A program made the position numbers and the translations under genes. Shown one piece after another: positions 10,539 to 19,341 of a stretch of 64,000 nt of DNA. Each line of letters begins with the position of its first letter. Position 1 is the first letter of the stretch. The notes beneath the pieces were generated by a model. That model saw only the letters and a program-made list of their open reading frames with translations. It was not told the origin of the DNA and ran no database searches. Origin of the DNA: Enterobacter pseudoroggenkampii (GTDB lineage Bacteria > Pseudomonadota > Gammaproteobacteria > Enterobacterales > Enterobacteriaceae); NCBI RefSeq assembly GCF_026420145.1, contig NZ_JAPMLV010000002.1, forward strand, positions 248,001 to 312,000, written 5' to 3'.

Positions 10539-10979
10539 TTACTCTTCTTCCCGCGCTGCGTTATGCCGGTTTCCGAGTTCAATAAACTCTTCCAGCAGCG
10601 CCGTCAGCTGTTTCATCTTCTCCGGCGTATATTCCGCCTCAATCTGCTGATACGCCTCTTCGACCTGCGCCTGAGCGTGTTCATACAGCGCATTCCCCTC
10701 TTTGGTCAGCGACACGTACAGCTTGCGCTGGTCGTTCACCGGCTTTAGGCGCAGCACCAGGCCGTCACGCTCCATGCGCGTCAGAATACCGGTCAGGCTC
10801 GGGCGCAAAATGCAGGTGCGAAACGCCAGATCGTGAAAATCCATCGACGGATGTTCAGCCAGCACGCGCACAATGCGCCACTGCTGCTCGGTCAGATTAT
10901 GGCGCTTCACGATCGGGCGGAAGTAGGACATCGCCGCTTCCCGCGCCTGCAGCAGCGCGATGGTTAATGAATCATGCAT
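10539..10979 (-). CDS. hpaR: HpaR, MarR-family repressor of the hpa pathway
   Basis: The 146-residue protein matches HpaR of E. coli W/C, a MarR-type dimer that represses the hpaG promoter and is released by 4-hydroxyphenylacetate and related compounds. The winged helix is visible at about residues 45 to 100 ([20 protein letters not shown] and the wing [10 protein letters not shown]). It is divergent from hpaG across a 270-base AT-rich region that contains an inverted repeat suitable as operator. It has no obvious terminator before tsr, so readthrough into the chemoreceptor gene is possible. Confidence 0.93.
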   Translation of the reverse strand: MHDSLTIALLQAREAAMSYFRPIVKRHNLTEQQWRIVRVLAEHPSMDFHDLAFRTCILRPSLTGILTRMERDGLVLRLKPVNDQRKLYVSLTKEGNALYEHAQAQVEEAYQQIEAEYTPEKMKQLTALLEEFIELGNRHNAAREEE

Positions 10980-11130
10980 AGCCTCTTCCCTTCACATCAT
11001 TAACAAGTAAACAATCACTAAAAGATGTTTTTATAAACAACACGTTTTCCATCAAAAAGTCTAACAGAAACCCATCAATTTTATTAACACACTGATTTTA
11101 ATATACATAAAAAATAATATGTAAATTTAT

Positions 11131-11146
11131 TGTTATTCATATCACA
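11131..11146. promoter_or_regulatory. Candidate CRP site in the hpaR-hpaG region
   Basis: TGTTA-N6-TCACA matches the CRP core TGTGA-N6-TCACA at nine of ten positions, 104 bases before the hpaG start. The hpaG promoter of E. coli W is known to be catabolite-repressed and CRP-dependent, so a site here is expected. Confidence 0.55.
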
Positions 11147-11195
11147 AATTTTTCACTTCTGATTGCGAAATGAACAGCAAAAGCATAAAACCAGA

Positions 11196-11213
11196 TCATT
11201 AACATATTAATGA
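11196..11213. promoter_or_regulatory. Inverted repeat before hpaG, candidate HpaR operator
   Basis: TCATTAA and TTAATGA flank CATA, a perfect seven-base-arm dyad 37 bases before the hpaG start codon, where it would overlap the promoter or transcript start. A second copy of the half-site TCATTAAC occurs at 10997-11004, next to the hpaR start. HpaR is known to use two operators in this region; the assignment is from symmetry and place. Confidence 0.6.
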
Positions 11214-11249
11214 AATCCAAACAGGACATCCGGCCTGAGGAGTATGTGA

Positions 11250-12527
11250 ATGAAAGGTACCGTTTTTGCCGTCGCCCTCAACCATCAAAGCCAGCGTGAA
11301 GCCTGGCGTGAGGCGTTTGAAAAAGCCCCCTACAACACGCCGCCGAAAACGGCGGTGTGGTTTATCAAACCGCATAACACCGTGATTCGCGCGGGCGAGC
11401 CCATTCCGTTCCCGCATGGGGAAACGGTGCTCAGCGGCGCCACGGTGGCGCTGGTCGTGGGCAAAACCGCCAGCAAGGTGCGCGTGGAGGACGCTGCGGA
11501 GCACATCGCGGGGTATGCGCTGGCCAACGAGGTGAGCCTGCCGGAAGAGAGCTTCTATCGCCCGGCCATCAAGGCCAAATGTCGTGACGGATTCTGTCCG
11601 CTCGGCGAACTTGTCGCCGTTGATAACGTAGATAACCTGACCATCATCACCGAGATCAACGGCCGCGAAGCGGACCACTGGAACACCGCCGATCTTCAGC
11701 GTAACGCTGCCGAACTGCTGAGCGCCCTGAGCGAGTTCGCCACCCTCAATCCCGGCGATGCTATCCTGCTCGGTACCCCTCACAGCCGCGTTGAGATCCG
11801 CCCGGGCGATCGCGTGCGTATTCTGGCGGAAGGCTTTCCGCCGCTGGAAAACCCGGTGGTGGATGAGCGCAACGTCACTATTGCGCACAGCAGGCCGCCG
11901 CACGCCACGCTGTTTGCCCTCGGTCTGAACTATGCCGACCACGCCAGCGAGTTGGACTTCAAGCCGCCCACCGAGCCGCTGGTCTTTATCAAAGCGCCAA
12001 ACACCTTCAACGGTGACAACCAGACGTCGGTGCGTCCGAACAATATCGAATACATGCATTACGAAGCGGAGCTGGTGGTGGTCATCGGTAAAACCGCGCG
12101 TAAGGTCAGTGAAGCCGATGCGATGGACTATGTTGCGGGCTACACGGTCTGCAACGACTACGCCATCCGCGACTACCTGGAAAACTACTACCGCCCGAAC
12201 CTGCGGGTGAAAAGCCGCGACGGGCTGACCCCCATTTCCCCAAACATCGTGCCAAAAGCAGCCATTCCCGACCCGCACAACCTCGCCCTGCGCACCTTCG
12301 TTAACGGCGAGCTGCGTCAGGAAGGCACCACGGCGGATCTGATCTTCAACATCCCGTACCTGATTGCGTACCTGAGCGACTTTATGACCCTGCAGCCGGG
12401 CGACATGATTGCCACCGGCACGCCGAAGGGGCTCTCCGACGTGGTGCCGGGCGATGAGGTGGTGGTGGAAGTGGAAGGCGTGGGACGCCTGGTGAACCGA
12501 ATTGTGAGTGAGGATATGGCAAAATGA
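11250..12527 (+). CDS. hpaG: HpaG, bifunctional OPET decarboxylase / HHDD isomerase
   Basis: The 425-residue protein is two fumarylacetoacetate-hydrolase-type domains in tandem, as in E. coli HpaG (429 aa). Each half shows the fold's signature: SFYRPAIKAKCRDGFCP in the N-terminal half and YYRPNLRVKSRDGLTP in the C-terminal half, with GDAILLGTPH and GDMIATGTPKG loops. It decarboxylates 5-oxo-pent-3-ene-1,2,5-tricarboxylate and isomerises the product in the meta-cleavage pathway of homoprotocatechuate. It is the first gene of hpaGEDFHI and overlaps hpaE by four bases (ATGA). A CTGAGGAG box precedes the start. Confidence 0.96.
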   Translation: MKGTVFAVALNHQSQREAWREAFEKAPYNTPPKTAVWFIKPHNTVIRAGEPIPFPHGETVLSGATVALVVGKTASKVRVEDAAEHIAGYALANEVSLPEESFYRPAIKAKCRDGFCPLGELVAVDNVDNLTIITEINGREADHWNTADLQRNAAELLSALSEFATLNPGDAILLGTPHSRVEIRPGDRVRILAEGFPPLENPVVDERNVTIAHSRPPHATLFALGLNYADHASELDFKPPTEPLVFIKAPNTFNGDNQTSVRPNNIEYMHYEAELVVVIGKTARKVSEADAMDYVAGYTVCNDYAIRDYLENYYRPNLRVKSRDGLTPISPNIVPKAAIPDPHNLALRTFVNGELRQEGTTADLIFNIPYLIAYLSDFMTLQPGDMIATGTPKGLSDVVPGDEVVVEVEGVGRLVNRIVSEDMAK

Positions 12528-13990
12528 AAAAGATAAACCATTGGATCAACGGTAAAAACGTCGCGGGCAGCGACTACTTCCACACTACTAACCCGGCCTC
12601 CGGCGAGGTCCTGGCAGAAGTGGCCTCCGGCGGCGAAGCCGAAATCCATCAGGCCGTTGCCGCCGCCAAAGAGGCGTTCCCGAAGTGGGCCAACCTGCCG
12701 ATGAAGGAGCGCGCGCGCCTGATGCGTCGTCTGGGTGACCTAATCGACCAGAACGTGCCCGAGATCGCCGCCATGGAAACCGCCGACACCGGCCTGCCGA
12801 TCCACCAGACCAAAAACGTGCTGATCCCGCGCGCCTCGCACAACTTCGAGTTCTTCGCCGAAGTGTGCCAGCAGATGAACGGCAAAACCTACCCGGTCGA
12901 CGACAAGATGCTCAACTACACCCTGGTGCAGCCGGTGGGCGTCTGCGCGCTGGTGTCGCCGTGGAACGTGCCGTTTATGACCGCCACCTGGAAGGTCGCG
13001 CCCTGTCTGGCCTTAGGTAATACCGCCGTGCTGAAGATGTCCGAACTCTCCCCGCTGACCGCCGACCGTCTGGGCGAGCTGGCCCTCGAAGCGGGGATTC
13101 CGGCGGGCGTGCTGAACGTGGTGCAGGGCTACGGCGCGACGGCAGGCGACGCGCTGGTGCGCCATCACGACGTGCGCGCGGTCTCCTTCACCGGCGGCAC
13201 CGCCACCGGGCGCAACATCATGAAAAATGCCGGGCTGAAGAAATACTCCATGGAGCTGGGCGGCAAATCCCCGGTACTGATTTTTGAAGACGCGGATATC
13301 GAGCGCGCGCTGGACGCCGCCCTGTTCACCATCTTCTCCATCAACGGTGAGCGCTGCACCGCGGGCTCGCGCATCTTTATCCAGCAGAGCATCTACCCGG
13401 AATTCGTGAAGCGCTTTGCCGAGCGAGCCAACCGCCTGCGCGTGGGCGACCCGACCGATCCGACCACCCAGATTGGCGCGCTCATCAGCCAACAGCACTG
13501 GGAGAAGGTCTCCGGCTATATCCGCCTCGGCATTGAGGAAGGCGCAACCCTACTGGCGGGCGGCCCGGACAAACCGACCGACCTGCCTGCACACCTGAAA
13601 GGCGGCAACTTCCTGCGCCCGACCGTGCTGGCGGACGTTGATAACCGCATGCGCGTGGCGCAGGAGGAGATCTTCGGGCCGGTGGCCTGCCTGCTGCCGT
13701 TCAAGGACGAAGCGGAAGGGCTGCGCCTGGCCAACGACGTGGAGTACGGCCTGGCGTCGTACATCTGGACCCAGGACGTCAGCAAGGTGCTGCGCCTGGC
13801 GCGCAATATCGAAGCGGGCATGGTGTTCGTCAACACCCAGAACGTGCGCGACCTGCGCCAGCCGTTTGGCGGCGTGAAGGCCTCTGGCACCGGCCGCGAG
13901 GGGGGCGAGTACAGCTTCGAGGTGTTCGCGGAGATGAAGAACGTCTGCATCTCCATGGGCGACCATCCGATTCCAAAGTGGGGGATCTGA
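12524..13990 (+). CDS. hpaE: HpaE, 5-carboxymethyl-2-hydroxymuconate semialdehyde dehydrogenase
   Basis: This is a 488-residue NAD-dependent aldehyde dehydrogenase with the catalytic set in place: Asn148 (SPWNVP), Glu245 (MELGGKSP) and nucleophile Cys278 (NGERCTAG). It oxidises the ring-cleavage product of homoprotocatechuate to the dicarboxylate. Length and sequence agree with E. coli HpaE. The start overlaps hpaG by four bases and hpaD begins two bases after its stop, so the three are co-translated from the hpaG transcript. Confidence 0.96.
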   Translation: MKKINHWINGKNVAGSDYFHTTNPASGEVLAEVASGGEAEIHQAVAAAKEAFPKWANLPMKERARLMRRLGDLIDQNVPEIAAMETADTGLPIHQTKNVLIPRASHNFEFFAEVCQQMNGKTYPVDDKMLNYTLVQPVGVCALVSPWNVPFMTATWKVAPCLALGNTAVLKMSELSPLTADRLGELALEAGIPAGVLNVVQGYGATAGDALVRHHDVRAVSFTGGTATGRNIMKNAGLKKYSMELGGKSPVLIFEDADIERALDAALFTIFSINGERCTAGSRIFIQQSIYPEFVKRFAERANRLRVGDPTDPTTQIGALISQQHWEKVSGYIRLGIEEGATLLAGGPDKPTDLPAHLKGGNFLRPTVLADVDNRMRVAQEEIFGPVACLLPFKDEAEGLRLANDVEYGLASYIWTQDVSKVLRLARNIEAGMVFVNTQNVRDLRQPFGGVKASGTGREGGEYSFEVFAEMKNVCISMGDHPIPKWGI

Positions 13991-13992
13991 AA

Positions 13993-14844
13993 ATGGGTAA
14001 ATTAGCGTTAGCGGCAAAAATCACCCACGTGCCGTCGATGTACCTTTCCGAGCTGCCGGGCAAAAACCACGGCTGCCGCCAGTCGGCCATCGACGGGCAT
14101 AAAGAGATCAGCAAGCGCTGCCGCGAACTGGGCGTGGACACCATCATCGTGTTCGATACCCACTGGCTGGTGAATAGCGCCTACCACATCAACTGCGCGG
14201 ACCATTTTTCAGGCGTCTACACCAGCAACGAGCTGCCGCACTTTATCCGCGATATGACCTACGACTACGACGGCAACCCGGCACTCGGCCAACTGATTGC
14301 CGACGAGGCGGTGAAGCTCGGCGTGCGTGCCAAAGCGCACAACATCCCGAGCCTCAAGCTGGAGTACGGCACGCTGGTGCCGATGCGCTACATGAACCCG
14401 GATAAGCACTTCAAAGTGATCTCCATCTCGGCGTTCTGCACGGTTCACGACTTCGCCGACAGCCGCAGGCTGGGCGAAGCCATCGTCAGCGCCATCGAAA
14501 AATACGACGGCACCGTGGCGGTGCTCGCCAGCGGCTCGCTGTCGCACCGCTTTATCGACGACCAGCGCGCGGAAGAAGGGATGAACAGCTATACCCGCGA
14601 ATTCGACCGCCAGATGGACGAGCGCGTGGTGAAGCTGTGGCGCGAGGGTCAGTTTAAGGAGTTTTGCAGCATGCTGCCGGAGTACGCCGACTACTGCTAC
14701 GGCGAGGGCAACATGCACGACACGGTGATGCTGCTGGGCATGCTCGGCTGGGACAAATACGACGGCAAGGTGGAGTTTCTCACCGAACTGTTCGCCAGCT
14801 CCGGCACCGGCCAGGTCAACGCCGTTTTCCCCCTGCCCGCGTAA
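13993..14844 (+). CDS. hpaD: HpaD, homoprotocatechuate 2,3-dioxygenase
   Basis: The 283-residue class III (LigB-type) extradiol ring-cleavage dioxygenase has the same length as E. coli HpaD and near-identical blocks, including KITHVPSMYLSELPGKNHGC at the N-terminus and VLASGSLSHRFIDDQRAEEG near residue 180. It opens the ring of 3,4-dihydroxyphenylacetate between C2 and C3 using an active-site divalent metal; histidines near the start (THVPS) and in DTHW are likely ligands. The ATG at 13993 was chosen to match E. coli; an in-frame ATG at 13978 would overlap hpaE and add five residues. Confidence 0.96.
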   Translation: MGKLALAAKITHVPSMYLSELPGKNHGCRQSAIDGHKEISKRCRELGVDTIIVFDTHWLVNSAYHINCADHFSGVYTSNELPHFIRDMTYDYDGNPALGQLIADEAVKLGVRAKAHNIPSLKLEYGTLVPMRYMNPDKHFKVISISAFCTVHDFADSRRLGEAIVSAIEKYDGTVAVLASGSLSHRFIDDQRAEEGMNSYTREFDRQMDERVVKLWREGQFKEFCSMLPEYADYCYGEGNMHDTVMLLGMLGWDKYDGKVEFLTELFASSGTGQVNAVFPLPA

Positions 14845-14853
14845 GGAGCCACC

Positions 14854-15234
14854 ATGCCGCACTTTATTGCTGAATGTACCGACAACATCCGCCAGCAGGC
14901 CGACCTGCCGGGGCTGTTCGCCAAAGTGAACGAGGCGCTCGCCGCCACGGGCATCTTCCCGCTCGGCGGTATCCGCAGCCGCGCCCACTGGCTGGACACC
15001 TGGCAGATGGCCGACGGCAAGCATGATTACGCCTTTGTCCATATGACGCTGAAGATTGGCGCGGGGCGCAGCCTGGAGAGCCGGGAAGCCGTGGGGGAGA
15101 TGCTTTTTGGGCTGATCAAAGCGCACTTTGCGGAACTGATGGCGAGCCGCTACCTGGCGCTGTCGTTTGAGCTCGACGAACTGCACCCGACGCTCAATTA
15201 CAAACAGAACAACGTGCACGCGTTGTTTAAGTAA
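14854..15234 (+). CDS. hpaF: HpaF, 5-carboxymethyl-2-hydroxymuconate isomerase
   Basis: The 126-residue tautomerase-superfamily enzyme begins [12 protein letters not shown], exposing the catalytic Pro2 after methionine removal. It moves the double bond of 5-carboxymethyl-2-hydroxymuconate ahead of the HpaG decarboxylation. Length and sequence match E. coli HpaF. An AAGGAG box precedes the start, 9 bases after hpaD. A palindromic repeat of family A sits in the 64-base gap to hpaH. Confidence 0.95.
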   Translation: MPHFIAECTDNIRQQADLPGLFAKVNEALAATGIFPLGGIRSRAHWLDTWQMADGKHDYAFVHMTLKIGAGRSLESREAVGEMLFGLIKAHFAELMASRYLALSFELDELHPTLNYKQNNVHALFK

Positions 15235-15250
15235 TACCGCACGGTCTGTC

Positions 15251-15271
15251 CCCTCTCCCACAGGGAGAGGG
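15251..15271. repeat. Family A hairpin inside the hpa operon, copy 2
   Basis: CCCTCTCCC and GGGAGAGGG flank ACA, the same hairpin as at 3652 but in inverse orientation. It is placed between hpaF and hpaH within an otherwise tightly packed operon. It has no T-run after it, so it need not terminate; it may act as an mRNA processing or stability element. Confidence 0.85.
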
Positions 15272-15298
15272 AGAAAAAACATAAAACAGGATATCGCC

Positions 15299-16102
15299 AT
15301 GCTCGATAAACACACCCATACCCTGATCGCCCATCGTCTGCATCAGGCGGAACAGTCCCGGGAGCAGATCCGCGCGATCTCGCTGGACTATCCGGAGATT
15401 ACGATTGAAGACGCCTACGCCGTCCAGCGCGAATGGGTGAGCCTGAAGATCGCCGAAGGCCGCGTGCTGAAGGGCCACAAGATCGGCCTCACCTCTAAAG
15501 CGATGCAGGCCAGCTCGCAGATCAGCGAGCCGGACTACGGCGCGCTGCTGGACGACATGTTCTTCCATGACGGCAGCGACATTCCCGTCGATCGCTTCAT
15601 CGTCCCGCGCATTGAAGTGGAGCTGGCCTTCGTGCTGGCAAAACCGCTGCGCGGCCCGAACTGCACGATCTTCGACGTCTATAACGCCACGGATTACGTC
15701 ATCCCCGCGCTGGAGCTGATCGACGCCCGCTGCCACAACGTCGACCCGGAGACCCAGCGTCCGCGCAAGGTCTTCGACACCATCTCCGATAACGCCGCCA
15801 ACGCGGGCGTGATCCTCGGCGGCCGTCCGATTAAGCCCGACGAGCTGGATCTGCGCTGGATCTCCGCCCTGCTCTACCGCAACAGCGTGATCGAAGAGAC
15901 CGGCGTGGCCGCAGGCGTCCTGAACCACCCGGCCAACGGCGTGGCGTGGCTGGCCAACAAGCTTGCGCCGTACGACGTGCAGCTTGAGCCTGGTCAGATC
16001 ATTCTCGGCGGCTCGTTTACCCGCCCGGTGCCCGCCAGCAGGGGCGACACCTTCCACGTCGATTACGGCAACATGGGCTCCATCAGCTGCCGCTTTGTCT
16101 AG
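15299..16102 (+). CDS. hpaH: HpaH, 2-oxo-hept-3-ene-1,7-dioate hydratase
   Basis: The 267-residue protein has the length of E. coli HpaH and belongs to the MhpD/4-oxalocrotonate-decarboxylase family. Conserved blocks include [13 protein letters not shown] near residue 58, [15 protein letters not shown] near 102 (acidic metal ligands) and [12 protein letters not shown] near 162. It adds water to the oxo-enoic acid made by HpaG, producing the substrate of the HpaI aldolase. The ATG at 15299 gives the family length; the frame is open upstream through the repeat and hpaF, but that part is not homologous. hpaI starts 9 bases after its stop. Confidence 0.95.
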   Translation: MLDKHTHTLIAHRLHQAEQSREQIRAISLDYPEITIEDAYAVQREWVSLKIAEGRVLKGHKIGLTSKAMQASSQISEPDYGALLDDMFFHDGSDIPVDRFIVPRIEVELAFVLAKPLRGPNCTIFDVYNATDYVIPALELIDARCHNVDPETQRPRKVFDTISDNAANAGVILGGRPIKPDELDLRWISALLYRNSVIEETGVAAGVLNHPANGVAWLANKLAPYDVQLEPGQIILGGSFTRPVPASRGDTFHVDYGNMGSISCRFV

Positions 16103-16111
16103 GAGAGCACG

Positions 16112-16909
16112 ATGCAAAACGCATTTAAAGCGGCGCTGAAAGCAGGCCGTCCGCAAATTGGGTTATGGCTGGGGCTGACCAGCAGCTACAGCGCCGAGCT
16201 GCTGGCCGGAGCAGGCTTCGACTGGCTGCTGATCGACGGCGAACACGCGCCGAACAGCGTGCAGACCGTCTTAACCCAGCTGCAGGCTATCGCCCCTTAT
16301 CCGAGCCAGCCGGTGGTCCGCCCGTCGTGGAACGACCCGGTACAAATCAAACAGCTGCTGGACGTGGGTGCGCAAACCCTGCTGGTGCCGATGGTGCAAA
16401 ACGTCGACGAAGCGCGGCTGGCGGTACGTGCCACCCGCTACCCGCCTGCGGGCATTCGCGGCGTCGGCAGCGCCCTGGCGCGGGCGTCGCGCTGGAACCG
16501 CATTCCGGACTACCTCCAGCAGGCCAACGACGCCATGTGCGTGCTGGTACAGATCGAAACCCGCGAGGCGCTGAAAAACCTGCCGCAGATCCTGGACGTG
16601 GAAGGCGTCGACGGCGTGTTTATCGGCCCGGCGGATCTGAGCGCCGACATGGGCTTTGCCGGCAATCCGCAGCACCCTGAAGTGCAGGCCGCCATCGAGC
16701 AGGCGATCGCGCAGATACGCGCTGCCGGTAAGGCCCCCGGCATCCTGATGGCGAACGAGCAGCTGGCTAAACGCTACCTCGAACTCGGCGCGCGGTTTGT
16801 CGCCGTCGGCGTCGACACCACCCTGCTCGCCCGCGGCGCGGAAGCGCTGGCGGCACGTTTTATCGAACAACCGGTTACGTCAGTTAATAACAATAAATCC
16901 GTCTACTAA
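16112..16909 (+). CDS. hpaI: HpaI, 4-hydroxy-2-oxoheptanedioate aldolase
   Basis: The 265-residue class II (metal-dependent) pyruvate aldolase of the HpaI/HpcH family has [15 protein letters not shown] near residue 40, VVRPSWND (catalytic Arg) near 70, QIETREAL (metal-binding Glu) near 149 and [10 protein letters not shown] (metal-binding Asp) near 172. It cleaves 4-hydroxy-2-oxoheptanedioate to pyruvate and succinate semialdehyde, the last step of the pathway. The end of the protein, after residue 250, is variable. It is followed after 21 bases by hpaX. Confidence 0.95.
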   Translation: MQNAFKAALKAGRPQIGLWLGLTSSYSAELLAGAGFDWLLIDGEHAPNSVQTVLTQLQAIAPYPSQPVVRPSWNDPVQIKQLLDVGAQTLLVPMVQNVDEARLAVRATRYPPAGIRGVGSALARASRWNRIPDYLQQANDAMCVLVQIETREALKNLPQILDVEGVDGVFIGPADLSADMGFAGNPQHPEVQAAIEQAIAQIRAAGKAPGILMANEQLAKRYLELGARFVAVGVDTTLLARGAEALAARFIEQPVTSVNNNKSVY

Positions 16910-16930
16910 ACGTAAGATCTGGAGCGCACC

Positions 16931-18283
16931 ATGACGACCTCTACCCTGCAAACTCATGATAATAAAGCTGTTGAACACCGCGTAATTCACAAGCTGTTCC
17001 GGCGTCTGATCGTCTTTCTCTTTATCCTGTTTGTCTTCTCGTTCCTCGATCGCATCAACATCGGCTTCGCCGGGCTGACGATGGGTAAAGATCTGGGCCT
17101 CACGTCAACCATGTTTGGCCTGGCCGCGACGCTGTTTTACGTCACCTACGTGCTGTGCGGCATCCCGAGCAACATCATGCTGGCGAAGATCGGCGCGCGA
17201 CGCTGGATCGCCGGGATCATGGTGGTGTGGGGTGTTGCCTCCACCTGCACCATGTTCGCCACCAGCCCCGAAACCCTCTACGTCCTGCGCATGCTGGTGG
17301 GCATTGCCGAAGCCGGCTTCCTGCCGGGGATCCTGGTCTATCTCACCTGGTGGTTCCCGGCGTATCACCGCGCCCGCGCCAACGCGCTGTTTATGATTGC
17401 CATGCCGGTGACCATGATGCTCGGTTCGATCCTCTCCGGGTACATTCTGGCGATGGACGGACTGTGGAACCTCAAGGGCTGGCAGTGGCTGTTCCTGCTG
17501 GAGGGGCTGCCGTCGGTGGTGCTCGGCGTGGTGACCTGGTTTTACCTCAACGACACGCCGGACCAGGCCACCTGGCTGGATGACGACGAAAAACAGGCGC
17601 TGAAAACGATGATCGCCCGCGAGCAGGAGGTGGCCGTAACGCAGCCTGCCTCGGCACGCTCTACCCTGCGCGAAGTGCTGACCCCGGCGGTGCTGCTCTA
17701 CACGCTGGCCTACTTCTGCCTGACCAACACGCTGAGCGCGATCAACATCTGGACGCCGCAGATCCTGCAAAGCTTCAACACGGGAAGCAGCAACATCGTC
17801 ATCGGCCTGCTGGCGGCGATCCCGCAGTTCTGCACCATCCTCGGGATGATCTGGTGGAGCCGCCGCTCCGACAGGCTGAAAGAGCGAAAAAAGCACACCA
17901 TCCTGCCGTATCTGTTCGCGGCGGCGGGATGGATGCTGGCCTCCGCGACGGATCACAGCCTGATCCAGCTACTTGGCATCATCATGGCCTCAACCGGATC
18001 GTTTACCGCCATGGCGATATTCTGGACCACGCCGGATCGGGTTATTAGCCTGCAGTCCCGCGCGGTGGCGCTGGCGGTGATCAACGCCATCGGCAACGTC
18101 GGATCCGCCGTCAGCCCATTGCTGATTGGGATCCTGCGCGACGCGACCGGCAGCTTCAGCTCGGGGCTGTGGTTCGTGGCCGGGCTGCTGGTGGTCGGCG
18201 CGCTGGTGCTGACGCGCATTCCGATGACGCAGCGGGATCAACAGAGGAACGCTCATGTGCCAGAGCCCTATCGCCAACATTGA
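16931..18283 (+). CDS. hpaX: HpaX, 4-hydroxyphenylacetate permease (MFS)
   Basis: The 450-residue major-facilitator transporter is close to E. coli HpaX (458 aa) with twelve predicted helices. The anion:cation symporter signature FSFLDRINIGFAGLTMGKDLG lies near residue 37, GIPSNIMLAKIGARRWIAGIMV near 77, and a cytoplasmic loop is in the middle. It imports 4-hydroxyphenylacetate at low concentration. The N-terminal tail is shorter and different from E. coli. The 3' end overlaps hpaA by 29 bases, so the regulator is probably translated from the same message. Confidence 0.93.
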   Translation: MTTSTLQTHDNKAVEHRVIHKLFRRLIVFLFILFVFSFLDRINIGFAGLTMGKDLGLTSTMFGLAATLFYVTYVLCGIPSNIMLAKIGARRWIAGIMVVWGVASTCTMFATSPETLYVLRMLVGIAEAGFLPGILVYLTWWFPAYHRARANALFMIAMPVTMMLGSILSGYILAMDGLWNLKGWQWLFLLEGLPSVVLGVVTWFYLNDTPDQATWLDDDEKQALKTMIAREQEVAVTQPASARSTLREVLTPAVLLYTLAYFCLTNTLSAINIWTPQILQSFNTGSSNIVIGLLAAIPQFCTILGMIWWSRRSDRLKERKKHTILPYLFAAAGWMLASATDHSLIQLLGIIMASTGSFTAMAIFWTTPDRVISLQSRAVALAVINAIGNVGSAVSPLLIGILRDATGSFSSGLWFVAGLLVVGALVLTRIPMTQRDQQRNAHVPEPYRQH

Positions 18284-19145
18284 TATCAGCAAGGAGTACG
18301 ACGAAAGTCTGGGCACCGACGATGTGCACTACCAGTCGTTCGCCCGCATGGCGGCCTTTTTTGGCCGCGACATGCAGGCGCATCGTCACGACCAGTACTT
18401 TCAGATGCACTTTCTCGATACCGGGCAGATTGAGCTCCAGCTCGACGATCACCGCTACTCGGTGCAGGCCCCGCTGTTCGTCCTCACGCCGCCGTCGGTG
18501 CCGCACGCGTTTATCACCGAATCCGACAGCGACGGGCACGTGCTGACGGTGCGTGAGGATCTGATCTGGCCGCTGCTGGAGGTGCTTTACCCCGGCACGC
18601 GGGAGGCGTTCGGCCTGCCGGGGATCTGTCTTTCGCTTTCCGACAGGCCGGACGAGCTGGCGGCGCTGAAGCACTACTGGCAGCTGATTGCCCGGGAATC
18701 CACGGAGCAGCTGCCCGGGCGCGAGCATACCCTGGTCCTGCTGGCGCAGGCGGTGTTTACCCTGCTGCTGCGCAACGCGAAGCTCGACGACCACGCCTCA
18801 GGCGGCATGCGCGGCGAGCTGAAGCTGTTCCAGCGCTTTACCCAGCTGATCGACACCCACTACCACCAGCACTGGACGGTGCCGGAATACGCCAGCGAGC
18901 TGCACCTGACCGAATCCCGCCTGACCGATATCTGTCGCCGCTTCGCCAACCGCCCGCCAAAACGCCTGATCTTCGACCGCCAGCTGCGGGAGGCCAGGCG
19001 CTTGCTGCTCTTCTCCGACAGCACCGTCAGCGAGATTGCCTGGCAGCTGGGGTTCAAAGATCCGGCCTATTTCGCCCGCTTTTTTAACCGCTTAGTGGGG
19101 TGCTCGCCCAGCGCGTATCGGGCGCAGAAAGTACCGGTTTCCTGA
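18255..19145 (+). CDS. hpaA: HpaA, AraC-family activator of hpaBC
   Basis: The 296-residue protein has the length and sequence of E. coli HpaA. It has an N-terminal cupin effector domain (MQAHRHDQYFQMHFLDTG near residue 38) and a C-terminal pair of AraC helix-turn-helix motifs (SEIAWQLGFKDPAYFARFF near residue 255). HpaA senses 4-hydroxyphenylacetate and activates the hpaBC promoter. It begins inside the end of hpaX. The start at 18255 gives MCQSPIANIDISKEYD, collinear with E. coli. Confidence 0.95.
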   Translation: MCQSPIANIDISKEYDESLGTDDVHYQSFARMAAFFGRDMQAHRHDQYFQMHFLDTGQIELQLDDHRYSVQAPLFVLTPPSVPHAFITESDSDGHVLTVREDLIWPLLEVLYPGTREAFGLPGICLSLSDRPDELAALKHYWQLIARESTEQLPGREHTLVLLAQAVFTLLLRNAKLDDHASGGMRGELKLFQRFTQLIDTHYHQHWTVPEYASELHLTESRLTDICRRFANRPPKRLIFDRQLREARRLLLFSDSTVSEIAWQLGFKDPAYFARFFNRLVGCSPSAYRAQKVPVS

Positions 19146-19159
19146 ACGCATCACGGTTC

Positions 19160-19189
19160 GTAGGGCGGGTAAGCGCAGCGCCACCCGCC
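19160..19189. repeat. Single REP-like unit (family B), copy 2
   Basis: GTAGGGCGGGT and ACCCGCC arms enclose a CGCAGCG centre, about 15 bases after the hpaA stop and 150 bases before hpaB. It separates the hpaG-A transcript from the hpaBC promoter region that follows (19190-19341, AT-rich towards its end). Confidence 0.75.
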
Positions 19190-19341
19190 GAAAAGCCGCA
19201 CAGATCACAAAATCCAATCCCGCCCGAAAAGTACCCGCCGTTGTCCCAATCGTCCCTTCACGTTACGTCCCTCTCAGGCTTCAATTAAACAACAAAAACA
19301 AAACATAAATTTAACAACCCTATTCCGATACGAGGTCCCCT

